64,000 bases of DNA from Oceanimonas sp052119705 (lineage in GTDB: Bacteria; Pseudomonadota; Gammaproteobacteria; Enterobacterales; Aeromonadaceae). Location: positions 62,001-126,000 of the forward strand of contig NZ_JBGQOP010000008.1 in the NCBI RefSeq assembly GCF_052119705.1. Reading direction: 5' to 3'. Position numbers and translations under genes: made by a program. Under the pieces are notes generated by a model. That model did no database searches, had not been told where the DNA came from, and saw nothing but the letters and a program-made list of their open reading frames with translations. This document shows positions 43,923 to 53,287 of this stretch, piece by piece; within the stretch, counting starts at the first letter, position 1, and the number at the start of each line of letters is the position of its first letter.

Positions 43923-46037
43923 TTACTTCAACTGCCACACCGTCATGTCGGCTAAGGTGTGCTGGTATTTGCGGCGGGTTTCGCGGATCACAAAGGGCAC
44001 ATCTTGTTGCGCCACTAGGGTAAAGCGCTCACTTAATACACGGCTTAAGCCGTCTAGAGTGGTCACATTTTCGCCATTCACCTTAATACCGCCCAACCAT
44101 TTTTCTTTCGGCGTGTACTGCTCAAGCCAAGTGTAAGGTGAGGTTAATACCAAGTAGCCGCCGGCGGTTAAGCGCTCGTGAATATGGTTTAAGAACAAAC
44201 TCGGATCGTATAAACGATCGATCAAATTACCGCAAAATATCAGGTCATAATCGCTAAAACGGGCCTTTAAGTTACAGGCATCGCCCTGTACAAAATCAAT
44301 TTTATCAGCCAGTGCGCTATAGCCTAAATCAGTTAAGCTGACCTCTTTAAACTCCACTAACTCGCCTTCGGTCGGAATAGCAAAGCGGGTATGGCCGGTT
44401 TCTTTTAACTGAAAGCCGTGTTGAATAAAGCGTGCCGAAAAGTCGATGCCATCTACGTGATCAAAGTGGCGTGCCAGCTCAAAACTGGCGCGACCTACTG
44501 AGCAACCTAAATCCAGCGCCCTGGCCTGTTTTAATTCAGGGGTATGTTTAAGCAAGGCTTGCACACACGCTTGGGGGTAATTGGGCACATTAAAATAAGT
44601 ATCACCGTAGTGAAATTCTAAGTATTGGGCGACGAGTTCGTCTGTTTCGTAAGTATTAACCGGTTCCACTGGCACCTCGGCGCTGTCGGACTCTAGGTAT
44701 CTAAAGCCTGCATGTTGAAAAAAATGACGGCGAAAGGCATACCGCGCGTAACGAGTCGCTTCGTTACCGGTCGATGCCCAAGAGCCGCCTTTAAATAAGT
44801 TGTGTTGGCCATCAAAGGTAGGCGTGGAGAAGTCATCGTATAAAGGATGCACCTCAAAGCCGGGAAAGCCATCGATGGCAGATTCGGTCCATTGCCACAC
44901 ATTGCCCACCACATCACACAGGCCTTGATGCTCGAAGCGGTTGACTGGGCAAGAGGAAGCATAATGCTCAAGATTAAGATTACCGGGCGCTTGCGCCCAG
45001 TGCGGTTGATCGGTATCGAGCTGATTGCGTAGTACCGTCCACTCGGCTTCGGTGGGCAGGCGAATATGCGTGCCAGTTTGGGCGGCTTTCCAGTTACAAA
45101 AGGCCTTGGCCTCGAGGTAATTCACCTCTACTGGCCAATCCAGCGGCAGCGGCATTTCTTGTAACAGGTTACGCTGTATATATTCGCCGTGGCGATAAGA
45201 CCAAAAACGCGGCATGCGCGCTTCACTAAACGCCAGCCAAGCTTGGCCCTCAATCGTCCACCATTTAGGTTTTTGATAACCGCCGGCACTCACAAACTGT
45301 AAAAACTCACCGTTAGACACCAGAAACTTGGCCACCTTAAACGGCTCCACGGCTACGGTTTTATGACCGTATTCGTTATCCCAGCCATAGGTGTCGGCCT
45401 CACTTGGCTTACCCAAAGTGACCGTTTCGCCGGCAATGGCTACTAGGCTATTGTGGGGTGCGGCGCCCGTTTCGCTACAGGCGGCCCACTGTGGATGAGC
45501 ATCCAAATATTCGAGCGGCAACATGCGCATGATAACCGACGAGGTTTCGAGGTGAATACGCTCATGCTCTATGCCCATAATCACCAGCCAAGCGGCTGAG
45601 TCAGGAGTGATGGGCAAGCTAAGGGGCATATCGGTAATAAGCGTATCCACAATATCACGCACTTGATCACGATAGTGGCGGGTGTCGGCTAGGCTTGGCC
45701 AGTCGTAATGGGCGCTATTAAGATCGTCCCACGACATTTCATCCACGCCAATGGCAAACATGGACTCTAAGCGCTCATTCACTCTGTGGTGATGGTATTT
45801 ACCGAGCATTAATTTGTTGATAAAGAATACGGCCGTGTGGCCAAAATAGAAGATCAAGGGATGGCGCAGTGGCTCGGCGCGTAAATAGTAAGCTTGTTCG
45901 TTATTAATGCAGTCAAACAAACTTTCGTATTGGCTAAAGGTGTGGTGAAAATAGTTGCGAATTTCAGCACGTTTTGCGGCGACCGAGCTGCCGGTTAATA
46001 ACGGCGTTTTGCTCACCACCTCAGTTAGTTTTTCCAT
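43923..46037 (-). CDS. ovoA: OvoA: 5-histidylcysteine sulfoxide synthase fused to methyltransferase
   Basis: Makes ovothiol A: joins cysteine to histidine with oxygen and non-heme iron, then methylates the imidazole with SAM. The 704 residues have an N-terminal DinB-like domain with the iron site HERIHLE (HX3HXE, about 158-164), a formylglycine-enzyme-like domain (about 200-450; RLPTEAEWT, GNVWQWTES, GGSWAS) and a C-terminal methyltransferase (ALDLGCSVGRASFELA, about 493). AAGGA lies before ATG 46037. Alone on its strand; convergent with the cysteine-repeat cytochrome pair. Confidence 0.96.
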   Translation of the reverse strand: MEKLTEVVSKTPLLTGSSVAAKRAEIRNYFHHTFSQYESLFDCINNEQAYYLRAEPLRHPLIFYFGHTAVFFINKLMLGKYHHHRVNERLESMFAIGVDEMSWDDLNSAHYDWPSLADTRHYRDQVRDIVDTLITDMPLSLPITPDSAAWLVIMGIEHERIHLETSSVIMRMLPLEYLDAHPQWAACSETGAAPHNSLVAIAGETVTLGKPSEADTYGWDNEYGHKTVAVEPFKVAKFLVSNGEFLQFVSAGGYQKPKWWTIEGQAWLAFSEARMPRFWSYRHGEYIQRNLLQEMPLPLDWPVEVNYLEAKAFCNWKAAQTGTHIRLPTEAEWTVLRNQLDTDQPHWAQAPGNLNLEHYASSCPVNRFEHQGLCDVVGNVWQWTESAIDGFPGFEVHPLYDDFSTPTFDGQHNLFKGGSWASTGNEATRYARYAFRRHFFQHAGFRYLESDSAEVPVEPVNTYETDELVAQYLEFHYGDTYFNVPNYPQACVQALLKHTPELKQARALDLGCSVGRASFELARHFDHVDGIDFSARFIQHGFQLKETGHTRFAIPTEGELVEFKEVSLTDLGYSALADKIDFVQGDACNLKARFSDYDLIFCGNLIDRLYDPSLFLNHIHERLTAGGYLVLTSPYTWLEQYTPKEKWLGGIKVNGENVTTLDGLSRVLSERFTLVAQQDVPFVIRETRRKYQHTLADMTVWQLK

Positions 46038-46227
46038 GTTCATCCTTGATGCCTGTTAAATGTTTCACAATAAAGGTACTAAATAAAAACGTGCCGCCCA
46101 TCAGACCCGTGACTCGGGTAAATGCTTTCGTTATCAAGGTACTTTGATGGCTGAGGCTAAAAATCGGTTTACAGTCCAGTACCTTGTGCTATAACGCTGT
46201 TCTTTTCATCTTTTAGTAGGAAGTATC

Positions 46228-46542
46228 ATGACACAATTTAGCAATGTTACCGTTATTAAGCAGGCCAATGTGTACGACGGCGGCAAAGTAACCAGCCGCG
46301 CGATCCTGTTTGCTGATGGCAGTCGCAAGACCTTAGGCATTATGCTGCCGGGCGAATATAGCTTCAATACCGCTGCCGCCGAGTTAATGGAAATCTTAGC
46401 CGGCGAGTTAAGTGTGCAATTGCCAGGCTCTGAGCAGTGGCAGGCCATTAAAGGCGGCGAGTCATTTGAAGTGCCAGCTAACGCTAGCTTTAACTTAAAA
46501 GTGACCACGCTGGTGGATTACTGCTGCTCTTACTTCGACTAA
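46228..46542 (+). CDS. ppnP: Pyrimidine/purine nucleoside phosphorylase PpnP
   Basis: A 104-residue single cupin that splits nucleosides with phosphate. SNVTVIKQANVYDGGKVTSRA, LGIMLPGEYSFNT, MEILAGELSVQLPG and SFEVPANASFNLKV follow the DUF1255 (YaiE) family throughout. AGGAAG precedes the ATG. The stop is followed by a GTCACTCA triplet of 8-mers. Divergent from ovoA. Confidence 0.95.
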   Translation: MTQFSNVTVIKQANVYDGGKVTSRAILFADGSRKTLGIMLPGEYSFNTAAAELMEILAGELSVQLPGSEQWQAIKGGESFEVPANASFNLKVTTLVDYCCSYFD

Positions 46543-46630
46543 GCCACTCAGTCACTCAGTCACTCAACTAGGCCAGCCTGATGCCACAGCTATAGTTAGC
46601 AAAGCCCACTTAACTGTAAGAGAGCCTGTC

Positions 46631-47737
46631 ATGCCGAACCTATTGCTGTTGTTAGTCTTGCTGGCCGCCCCACTTGCCGCACCGCAGGCTGTGGAATATC
46701 GTATTCGAAGGGTGGCGGATCAGCTGCACCACCCTTGGGGGCTGATTGAACTGCCCAGTGGCGAGCTATTAGTGAGCGAACGGCGCGGGCGCTTATTACG
46801 CTTACATAACGATGGCAGCCGTACCCTGATTGAAGGCCTGCCCAAGATGGTGAGCGCCGGCCAAGGCGGCTTACTGGATTTAGCCCTGCATCCCAATTTT
46901 GTAGAAAACCGCTGGCTGTATCTCAGTTACAGCCAGCCCGGAAAAGGCGGTGCTGGCACAGCCGTCGCACGGGCCAAGCTGCATGATACTCACTTAAGCA
47001 ACCTAGAAGTCATCTTTGTCCAACAGCCCAAAACCACGGGCAGCGCCCACTTTGGCTCACGTCTAGTATTCGACCCTCAGGGTTATTTGTTTATTACCAC
47101 CGGCGAGCGTTATCACGCCCGAGATAAAGCACAACAGCTGGATAATCATCTGGGCAAAATCTTGCGCCTGCATGATGATGGCACAGTGCCTGCTGATAAC
47201 CCCTTTATCAATACCCCCAGCGCCAAGCCTGAAATTTGGAGCTATGGCCATCGTAATATTCAAGGGGCTGCTATTCATCCAGCCAGTGGCGTGCTGTGGA
47301 CGCACGAGCACGGCCCGCGCGGCGGTGACGAAGTGAACATCATTAAAGCGGGTGCCAATTATGGCTGGCCCTTAGTCACTCATGGCCGAGAGTACAGCGG
47401 CGGCGTTATTAGCAAACACACGCATCTCAAAGGCATGGCAGACCCAATTTGGGTGTGGGTGCCTTCTATTGCGCCTTCTGGCATGATTTTTTATCGCGCA
47501 GACTTGTTTCCCCAATGGCAGGGCTCATTACTGGTGGGCGCATTGGCCGGGCAAAAGCTGGTGCGACTCACACTCCACGGCCAAAAAATTGTGGAAGAGC
47601 AGCCGTTGCTTAGCGATCTAAAGGTGCGCATCCGCACCTTAGTCGAAGCGCAAGATGGCGGTATTTACCTGTTAACCGATGCCGCGAATGGCCAGCTGCT
47701 TAAGTTAGTGCCCGCCGCCCATAATCAGGCCCCATGA
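46631..47737 (+). CDS. Soluble PQQ-dependent aldose sugar dehydrogenase (YliI type)
   Basis: Periplasmic six-bladed beta-propeller that oxidises aldoses with PQQ. The 368 residues start with a signal peptide (about 1-19) and show HPWGLIELPSGELLVSERRGRL, GGLLDLALHPNF, the HFGSRLVFDPQGYLFITTGER blade, and WSYGHRNIQGAAIHP / WTHEHGPRGGDEVN, the PQQ and calcium region. No PQQ synthesis genes are in the window. GAGAG lies seven bases before the ATG. Not obviously linked to ppnP. Confidence 0.92.
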   Translation: MPNLLLLLVLLAAPLAAPQAVEYRIRRVADQLHHPWGLIELPSGELLVSERRGRLLRLHNDGSRTLIEGLPKMVSAGQGGLLDLALHPNFVENRWLYLSYSQPGKGGAGTAVARAKLHDTHLSNLEVIFVQQPKTTGSAHFGSRLVFDPQGYLFITTGERYHARDKAQQLDNHLGKILRLHDDGTVPADNPFINTPSAKPEIWSYGHRNIQGAAIHPASGVLWTHEHGPRGGDEVNIIKAGANYGWPLVTHGREYSGGVISKHTHLKGMADPIWVWVPSIAPSGMIFYRADLFPQWQGSLLVGALAGQKLVRLTLHGQKIVEEQPLLSDLKVRIRTLVEAQDGGIYLLTDAANGQLLKLVPAAHNQAP

Positions 47738-47859
47738 ATGACGCTTGATAAGGATTAGGTCAAAGCCTGAGCTCTGGGCTGATTTTCTGTGCATAATGCG
47801 TTAACATTTAACAACTGTATTTAATGTTAATTACTTTTGTGAACAATGAGGAATACATA

Positions 47860-48309
47860 ATGACGCAAAAAATCTGGAACGTGTATCTGTCTGGTGAAAT
47901 TCACAGTGACTGGCGTGAGCGTATTATCGAAGGTTCAAAAGCCAAAGGCTTGGCCGTGACCTTTACCTCAGCGGTAACCGATCACGATGCCAGTGACATG
48001 ATAGGCGTAAATATCTTAGGCAGCGAAGAAGATAACTTCTGGCGTGACCGCAAGGCATCCGGCATTAACAGCATTCGCACCTCTACCCAAATTAAAGCTG
48101 CAGACTTGGTAGTGGTACGTTTTGGACCTCAGTACAAACAGTGGAATGCCGCCTTCGATGCCGGTTTTGCTGTTGCCTTAGGCAAGCCCATGGTGACCTT
48201 GCATGATGCCGAGCTGGATCACCCACTCAAAGAAGTGGATGAAGCCGCTAAAGCGACCTGCCGTCAGCCTGAGCAAGTAGTTGAGATCTTGTCTTACTTG
48301 TTGTCATAA
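47860..48309 (+). CDS. YtoQ family protein
   Basis: 149 residues: WNVYLSGEIHSDWRERII at the start, GSEEDNFWRDRKASGINSIRTSTQIKAADLVVVRFG in the middle and KQWNAAFDAGFAVALGKP. This is the YtoQ family, with a nucleoside 2-deoxyribosyltransferase-like fold; activity not established. ATG 47860 follows GAGGA; the frame's earlier start is rejected. Monocistronic. Confidence 0.9.
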   Translation: MTQKIWNVYLSGEIHSDWRERIIEGSKAKGLAVTFTSAVTDHDASDMIGVNILGSEEDNFWRDRKASGINSIRTSTQIKAADLVVVRFGPQYKQWNAAFDAGFAVALGKPMVTLHDAELDHPLKEVDEAAKATCRQPEQVVEILSYLLS

Positions 48310-48385
48310 ATAAGCTTTCGTAAATAAGCCGTCATAAGTGGGTAGTCGTAAAAAACAGCCTATTTAGCTTAGAAAAATTGTTCAT

Positions 48386-48416
48386 AAAATCCTTCACTTA
48401 GTGGAGGATTTTTTTT
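48386..48416 (+). terminator. Rho-independent terminator of ytoQ-like gene
   Basis: AAAATCCTTCAC, TTA, GTGGAGGATTTT and long T run. Confidence 0.87.
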
Positions 48417-48514
48417 GTTGTGCCGACTTCTGTCGGCTGGCTGCCGTTTGGTGCATCCCTCAGCGCCCTACTGTTTTACAATAAGCATTCACTTATGTAG
48501 TAAAGGTAGGCGCC

Positions 48515-49126
48515 ATGAAAGCTGGGACGTTAGCATTATTGTTAGCTGGGATATGGGGCACTGGTGCTTCGGCATGGGCTAATAATACCGTCTGGATTGA
48601 TGTGAGCAGCCCGCAAGACTATGCCGCAGAGCACTTAGTGGATGCGGTGCATATTCCCTACACTCATATCGCCCGTGAGGTGAGTAGGCATTTTCCGGAT
48701 AAAAACACCCAGCTTAAGCTCTACGACCGAAACCAGCGAAATGCACGGCTCGCCCAAGAGGCGTTGCAGACCTTGGGTTACGCCAAGGCAAGCAATAATG
48801 GAGCGTTAGCAGATCTTAAGGCACAAGGCTTAGCCACAGAACAAGCAGTGCAGTTAGCGCTCGCCGAGCAATCAGATCAGACGTTAACTATGCCTACCAC
48901 TATGTCTTCAACTATGTATTCAACCATTCCCTCAACTATTCCTTCTACTATGCCCTCCCATGCAGGGAGTGATATAAGCGTAAATAAGGCTTTAGATCTT
49001 GCCTCATCCTCTCAGCCTGCATCAGTAAATGCTGAGCCTTTGCCACAACGGCTCGCCACAGAGCCGGTCTCCGCCGTGGTTGCCCCTTTGCCACAAACCT
49101 TGGCTCACATGCACACAGCTGAATAA
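48515..49126 (+). CDS. Exported rhodanese-like protein without catalytic cysteine
   Basis: 203 residues with a signal peptide (1-22, ASAWA). Residues 26-92 follow PspE-type rhodanese: VWIDVSSPQDYAAEHLVDAVHIPY and LKLYDRNQRNARLAQEALQTLGY. The loop that normally reads YCxxGxRS has aspartate (YDRNQRN) in place of the active cysteine, so sulfur transfer is unlikely. The tail is low complexity: a TMPS/TIPS tetrapeptide repeat from 12-bp DNA units at about 48890-48960. There is no cysteine in the mature part. Possibly a binding protein or decaying gene. Confidence 0.75.
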   Translation: MKAGTLALLLAGIWGTGASAWANNTVWIDVSSPQDYAAEHLVDAVHIPYTHIAREVSRHFPDKNTQLKLYDRNQRNARLAQEALQTLGYAKASNNGALADLKAQGLATEQAVQLALAEQSDQTLTMPTTMSSTMYSTIPSTIPSTMPSHAGSDISVNKALDLASSSQPASVNAEPLPQRLATEPVSAVVAPLPQTLAHMHTAE

Positions 49127-49221
49127 CCAAACGCTATAAATAATCCGCTGATGCGAGTTTATGCCTTATGCGTATCTGTGCGCTCGCCCAGCGAATTAAA
49201 AATGCCGGTAATAGATCAGCG

Positions 49222-49235
49222 GCGCCCAGCGCCTG
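49222..49235. repeat. GCGCCYN heptads, two units
   Basis: GCGCCCA then GCGCCTG, same unit as the tusE-grxD arrays, in the convergent gap before the antiporter gene. Only two units, so weaker than the others. Confidence 0.45.
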
Positions 49236-49255
49236 AGAGGCCGAGTTAGCTAAGG

Positions 49256-50983
49256 CTAGAGTTTTTCCGTTTCATCGTCGCGCAAGCCCACCTTTAACAC
49301 CTTATCGCCATCCACATCGGCCACGGTCCAAATCATGTCATAACGGGAAAAGTTATCGCCCACCACCGGATGGCCGTTGCTGTGGATAAGCATAAAGTCA
49401 CCTAAGTTCAGGCTCGCTTCGCTCTCGTCCACGTCGACCCCGTACATAAGCCCGATATCGCGCATTTGGGCATCAGCATCAAGAATAAAGTCACCAAAGA
49501 AGGCGCGCGCCTTGCTGCGGGCCGCATCTAAGTCGCCACCAAACATATTGTTTAGGGTTTTAAGATGATTGCTGCGACCAATCACGCACAGCATGTCGCC
49601 CATGGCTAAGCGGGTGCTGCCAGAAGCAGGCAATAAATTATCGCCTCTAAAGACGGCCGCTACCCGGCAATGGGGCGGGAAGGTTAAGTTACGTACCACA
49701 ACGCCGTCTATCGACTCACTGCTCACCGTATAGAGAAACATTTCAAAGTCATCTTCTTGAAAAATGCCCAACATAGAGCGGCGATGGGGTGCCGACTCGG
49801 GCGGCACTTCCACTCTTAATAGCCGTGCCATTTGCGGAATGGTGGAGCCTTGTACCAGCAAAGACACTAACACCACGAAAAACGCGACGTTAAATAGCAT
49901 CATGCCCTCAGGCAAACCGGCCATCAGCGGGAATATGGCCAGCACTATGGGCACGGCACCGCGCAGCCCCACCCAAGAGATAAACCCTATCTCGCGGCGG
50001 TTAAAGCGAAAAAACGGCACCAAAGACACCAACACCGCCAACGGCCGCGCAATAAAAATTAACGCCAAAGAGATCAAAATAGCGGGTAGCGCCATGGCCC
50101 ACATATCTGCCGGCGAAATCAGCAAACCTAACACCAAAAACAAGCCAATTTGGCTCAACCACGCCAAGCCATCCAGTACCGGTAAAATGGACTCCATATC
50201 GCGCAAGCGTGAGTTGCCTAATACTAAGCCCGCCAGATACACCGCCAAGAAACCACTGCCCTCTAAGAGTGCGGTAAAGGCAAATAGCGTTAAGCCAAAA
50301 CCCATCACTAAAATCGGATATAAGCCGGGTGCGAGCTCAAAACGTTTGATCATTTGCACTAACAGCATGCCACCCAAAATACCGGCCACGCTACCAATGC
50401 CAAATTGCGTCAGTAAAAATAATAAGGTTTCGCCGACGCCACTCATTTCGCCGGTGATCAGGCCAATTAAGGTGAGCGTTAAAAATATCGCCATGGGATC
50501 GTTGGTGCCGGACTCAATTTCCAGTGATGCGCCAACCCTTTGGTTTAGGTGCATGCCTTTGCCGCTAAGCAAAGAAAACACCGCCGCCGCATCGGTTGAG
50601 CCCACAATGGCACCCAACAACAGGCCGTGTAACCAGCTAAGATCCAAAATATAAACCGCAATCACGCCGGTAACGCCACTGGTCACCACTACCCCTAAGG
50701 TAGCCATGCTCAGCGCCGGTTTTAAGCCGACCCTAAAGGTTTCCATACGGGTACGCATACCGCCATCCAGCAAGATAATGGCCAGCGCCAAGTTACCTAT
50801 GCTGTAGGCCAAGGTATAGCTTCCAAATTCAATGCCACCTGGGCCACTTTCGCCGGCCAGCATGCCCACAAACAGGAAGATAAGCAGGATAGGAATACCG
50901 GAACGCGCCGACAATAAGGTGGCCAGCACACTCACGCACAGCAAGATCCCAGTCAGTAAGAAGAAATGTTCAAGATTTTCCAA
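49256..50983 (-). CDS. nhaP2: K+/H+ antiporter NhaP2 (CvrA type)
   Basis: CPA1 antiporter of 575 residues. Twelve or so membrane helices (1-390) with ESGTNDPMAIFLT and GSTDAAAVFSLL ion-site motifs, then a cytosolic TrkA-C domain (about 405-485) and a CorC/HlyC-like C-terminal domain (about 490-575). Exports K+ for H+ in E. coli and Vibrio relatives. The start is a TTG that aligns with the family N-terminus; no better start was found upstream. Stands alone. Confidence 0.93.
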   Translation of the reverse strand: MENLEHFFLLTGILLCVSVLATLLSARSGIPILLIFLFVGMLAGESGPGGIEFGSYTLAYSIGNLALAIILLDGGMRTRMETFRVGLKPALSMATLGVVVTSGVTGVIAVYILDLSWLHGLLLGAIVGSTDAAAVFSLLSGKGMHLNQRVGASLEIESGTNDPMAIFLTLTLIGLITGEMSGVGETLLFLLTQFGIGSVAGILGGMLLVQMIKRFELAPGLYPILVMGFGLTLFAFTALLEGSGFLAVYLAGLVLGNSRLRDMESILPVLDGLAWLSQIGLFLVLGLLISPADMWAMALPAILISLALIFIARPLAVLVSLVPFFRFNRREIGFISWVGLRGAVPIVLAIFPLMAGLPEGMMLFNVAFFVVLVSLLVQGSTIPQMARLLRVEVPPESAPHRRSMLGIFQEDDFEMFLYTVSSESIDGVVVRNLTFPPHCRVAAVFRGDNLLPASGSTRLAMGDMLCVIGRSNHLKTLNNMFGGDLDAARSKARAFFGDFILDADAQMRDIGLMYGVDVDESEASLNLGDFMLIHSNGHPVVGDNFSRYDMIWTVADVDGDKVLKVGLRDDETEKL

Positions 50984-51371
50984 TAGTAGATATTCCGATA
51001 GGGGTTTTAGATACCGAGTGTTGTATACCCTTGGTTAGATACTCTATTTATATCATAACCTTACCTATTTAATGAAAGTGAATTTTTAATTAAATTAAAA
51101 AACTATCTATGCAAAAAAATACATACACGGGCTTATCTGGTCGTATTACAAACAACTTAATGCATAAACAGTTAACTAGCAGCCGAAAACGCTAGCATAG
51201 CCCAACGCAAGCCTACTTTTTTGAATATGATCTCATTATTAGCAGCATAAAACACTACCAAGATCGGGTGCTAGCTATGGGTTGTGTTATCAAGAAATCG
51301 GACAACCGCATATAAAAAACGAGCCAGCATAATGCTGGCTCGTTTATATCACTAACAACCAAGGTCGGTAA
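50984..51371. other. AT-rich gap between nhaP2 and the GlcG-like gene
   Basis: Holds no gene. An AT-rich stretch at about 51050-51120 probably includes the nhaP2 promoter, and a terminator lies at the right end. Confidence 0.5.
51314..51346 (-). terminator. Terminator of GlcG/HbpS-like gene
   Basis: On the minus strand AAACGAGCCAGCAT, TA, ATGCTGGCTCGTTTTTT. Confidence 0.92.
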
Positions 51372-51896
51372 TTAGCTGGCGTTAGGCAACACTTTTGCGA
51401 TGGCTTCTAGTGCACAACCTTCATCAATCGCTGCACCACCCGCGCCCGCCACACCAATGGCACCAATCACTTGTCCGTCAACTTTTAGGGGGACGCCACC
51501 GCCGAGCAGTAATAGCTCGCCGACGGTATTTAGATTTTCGGCTTCTGGATTATTACGCGCGCGCTCAGACAACTCACGGCTAGGAGTTTTGGTAGAAAGA
51601 GAAGTAAACGCCTTACGTTGCGCGGCCAAGGTATTATGCGGGCCTACATTATCGTCGCGCTGCAAGGCAACTAAGTTACCACCACGGTCAACCACGGCGG
51701 CCACGCCAGTTAAGCCTTGGGCATGGCATGCGGCCATAGTGGCGTTCAGCAGTTTATTTGCTAATTCCAGTGTTACATCGGCTCTTTGTGCAACGCCCGC
51801 TGTCACTTGAGCTGCCGTATCGGCAGCAGTGGCGGCAAAGGCCGGAGCGGCACATAAGGCCAAGGCAATCAGGGATCGGCGTGCGGTCATCATCAT
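51372..51896 (-). CDS. Exported GlcG/HbpS-family heme-binding-like protein
   Basis: 174 residues. A signal peptide (1-21, ending PAFA) is followed by a single GlcG/HbpS domain (DUF336): LANKLLNATMAACHAQGLTGVAAVVDRGGNLVALQRDD, then LLLLGGGVPLKVDGQVIGAIGVAGAGGAAIDEGCA. HbpS binds heme and senses redox stress in Streptomyces; other members are of unknown role. Three ATG codons in a row start the gene; the first is best spaced from GGAG. Monocistronic. Confidence 0.9.
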   Translation of the reverse strand: MMMTARRSLIALALCAAPAFAATAADTAAQVTAGVAQRADVTLELANKLLNATMAACHAQGLTGVAAVVDRGGNLVALQRDDNVGPHNTLAAQRKAFTSLSTKTPSRELSERARNNPEAENLNTVGELLLLGGGVPLKVDGQVIGAIGVAGAGGAAIDEGCALEAIAKVLPNAS

Positions 51897-52090
51897 AATC
51901 GAGTTCTCCGTGGGGATGAAAGTGAAGAAAAGAAGCAAAATGCTAAGTGCCCCTATCTTGCCTGCCCTACCCCGTCAAACCGATTGCCAACAGATTACGG
52001 TTTTGTAATGTGGGCTAGCTGCCCCACACATAACTCCAAAGACTAAAAATAAAGACAGCCCTTATTTTCCTGAAATTAACTCTATATATA

Positions 52091-52192
52091 GGCAGCGCAG
52101 CCGCCTCCCACGACACGCTGTAAATCCATCCATGGAAGCTCAGAAATGACATCCCTGTCATTTCATGGTCGTGGTAGGTCTTCTGCGCTGCC
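52091..52192. repeat. 102-bp palindromic element
   Basis: GGCAGCGCAG at the left pairs with CTGCGCTGCC at the right, CCACGAC with GTCGTGG, and GAAATGACA with TGTCATTTC around a TCCC loop. Looks like a dispersed palindromic repeat. Part of it (about 52106-52141) resembles a segment of the 26.6-kb element. The rest of the ~740-bp gap up to the cassette holds no credible gene. Confidence 0.75.
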
Positions 52193-52634
52193 TTCCCCTA
52201 AGATCGAGTCACCTGTAAGCATCGCTGTGGATACCGTTTATCACCTTCCATTTATCCACTCACAGCTTATAATGCTCCAGCTTCATTTGAATTCAGTTTT
52301 AGTTTCTGTTCTCAGTGTTAAAAACTTAATAAAAGGCGTCAGCAGTAGCCTGCTTGGCCGCCCTTAGGCTGACTAAAAGGACTAACTGTGCTCAAAAAGT
52401 ACAGTGAACATGGGCGTTTACAATCGGAATTTTAAAAATAATATTAGATAAATCAATGCATTGAAAATCGGCAGCGTTGATACTAGGCATTAAACGCGGA
52501 CAAATCGAGCATGCGTGTTTTGATGATTAAGCAAGGATGCCATAGCAAGTTAAAGTTATTTATAATCAGTAGTTTATGGTGAAGCTTTCTAAATGTGTCA
52601 TGAGTAAAAACGCGCATGCGCAGTATTAAAAATG

Positions 52635-53287
52635 TTATACACACCAGAAAATGAGCGCCATATGGAAACTCAGCAACTACTAGAAGCAGCGCAAACAATT
52701 CAAGTAATCCAATCGTTGCTTCATGACGAAAAAAATGAATGGCTGCCTGTAATAGCAGCCATTGGCGGTGCATTTATCGGCGGCATATCCACCTTTTTAC
52801 CGTCGTATTTTCTTGAGTCGAAGAAACATCGATTAGAGCGGCAGGCAATAACTACTGCGCTAACATCTGAAATATCCGCCCTCTTAAAAATGATGGAGCA
52901 CCGAGATTATCTTGGCGGCCTCATAGAAGCAGTAAATTACTTAAAAGAAAATCCAGAAGACAAATACATTCTAATGATCAAAGTGCCCGAGCACTACTCT
53001 AGGGTTTATCAATCGCATATCGACCGTATCGGGCTTGTAAAGCCAGAACTAGCAGCAGAGATAATTGAGTTCCATCAACTAATCGACGCAGTAGTTCAAG
53101 ACGTAGTGCCGGGCAGCCCAGTTCAAGAAGAAGGCGGAGACATAGAAACATTTGAGGAGTTGGTAAAAATTCTTGAGTCCGCCATACACATAGGCAACAA
53201 GATATCGAGTGGGCGCGTATAACAATGCGCTCAAATAGCTCACTTCGTTCGCTGGGACTGGCTAAAGCCAGCCCCTTAGCTTAATCG
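52635..53287 (+). mobile_element. Integron-like gene cassette (one ORF plus attC)
   Basis: A GTTATAC at 52634 and a GTTATTT at 53287 delimit ~650 bp that holds one unknown ORF followed at once by an attC-like site. This is the classical cassette layout: one gene, stop codon touching the attC, no promoter. No integrase gene in the window, and the left partner site is not a recognisable attC, so it would be a lone insertion at a secondary site. Confidence 0.6.
52662..53222 (+). CDS. Cassette protein with one membrane segment, unknown function
   Basis: 186 residues. A short soluble start, then one membrane segment with many glycines (about 31-50, VIAAIGGAFIGGISTFLPSYF), then SKKHRLERQAITTALTSEISALLKMMEHRD, an amphipathic helix typical of unknown single-pass proteins in vibrio integron cassettes, and an acidic C-terminal half. 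No enzyme motif seen. Codon use is more AT-rich than the neighbours. The stop TAA lies in the attC outer box. The frame starts at 52632, but that ATG would lie outside the cassette boundary. Confidence 0.65.
   Translation: METQQLLEAAQTIQVIQSLLHDEKNEWLPVIAAIGGAFIGGISTFLPSYFLESKKHRLERQAITTALTSEISALLKMMEHRDYLGGLIEAVNYLKENPEDKYILMIKVPEHYSRVYQSHIDRIGLVKPELAAEIIEFHQLIDAVVQDVVPGSPVQEEGGDIETFEELVKILESAIHIGNKISSGRV

Noticed and set aside
52146..52773. Open frames in and after the 102-bp palindrome, including one opposite the cassette start
   Set aside because: They start inside the palindrome or lie antisense to the cassette gene, and lack ribosome sites.
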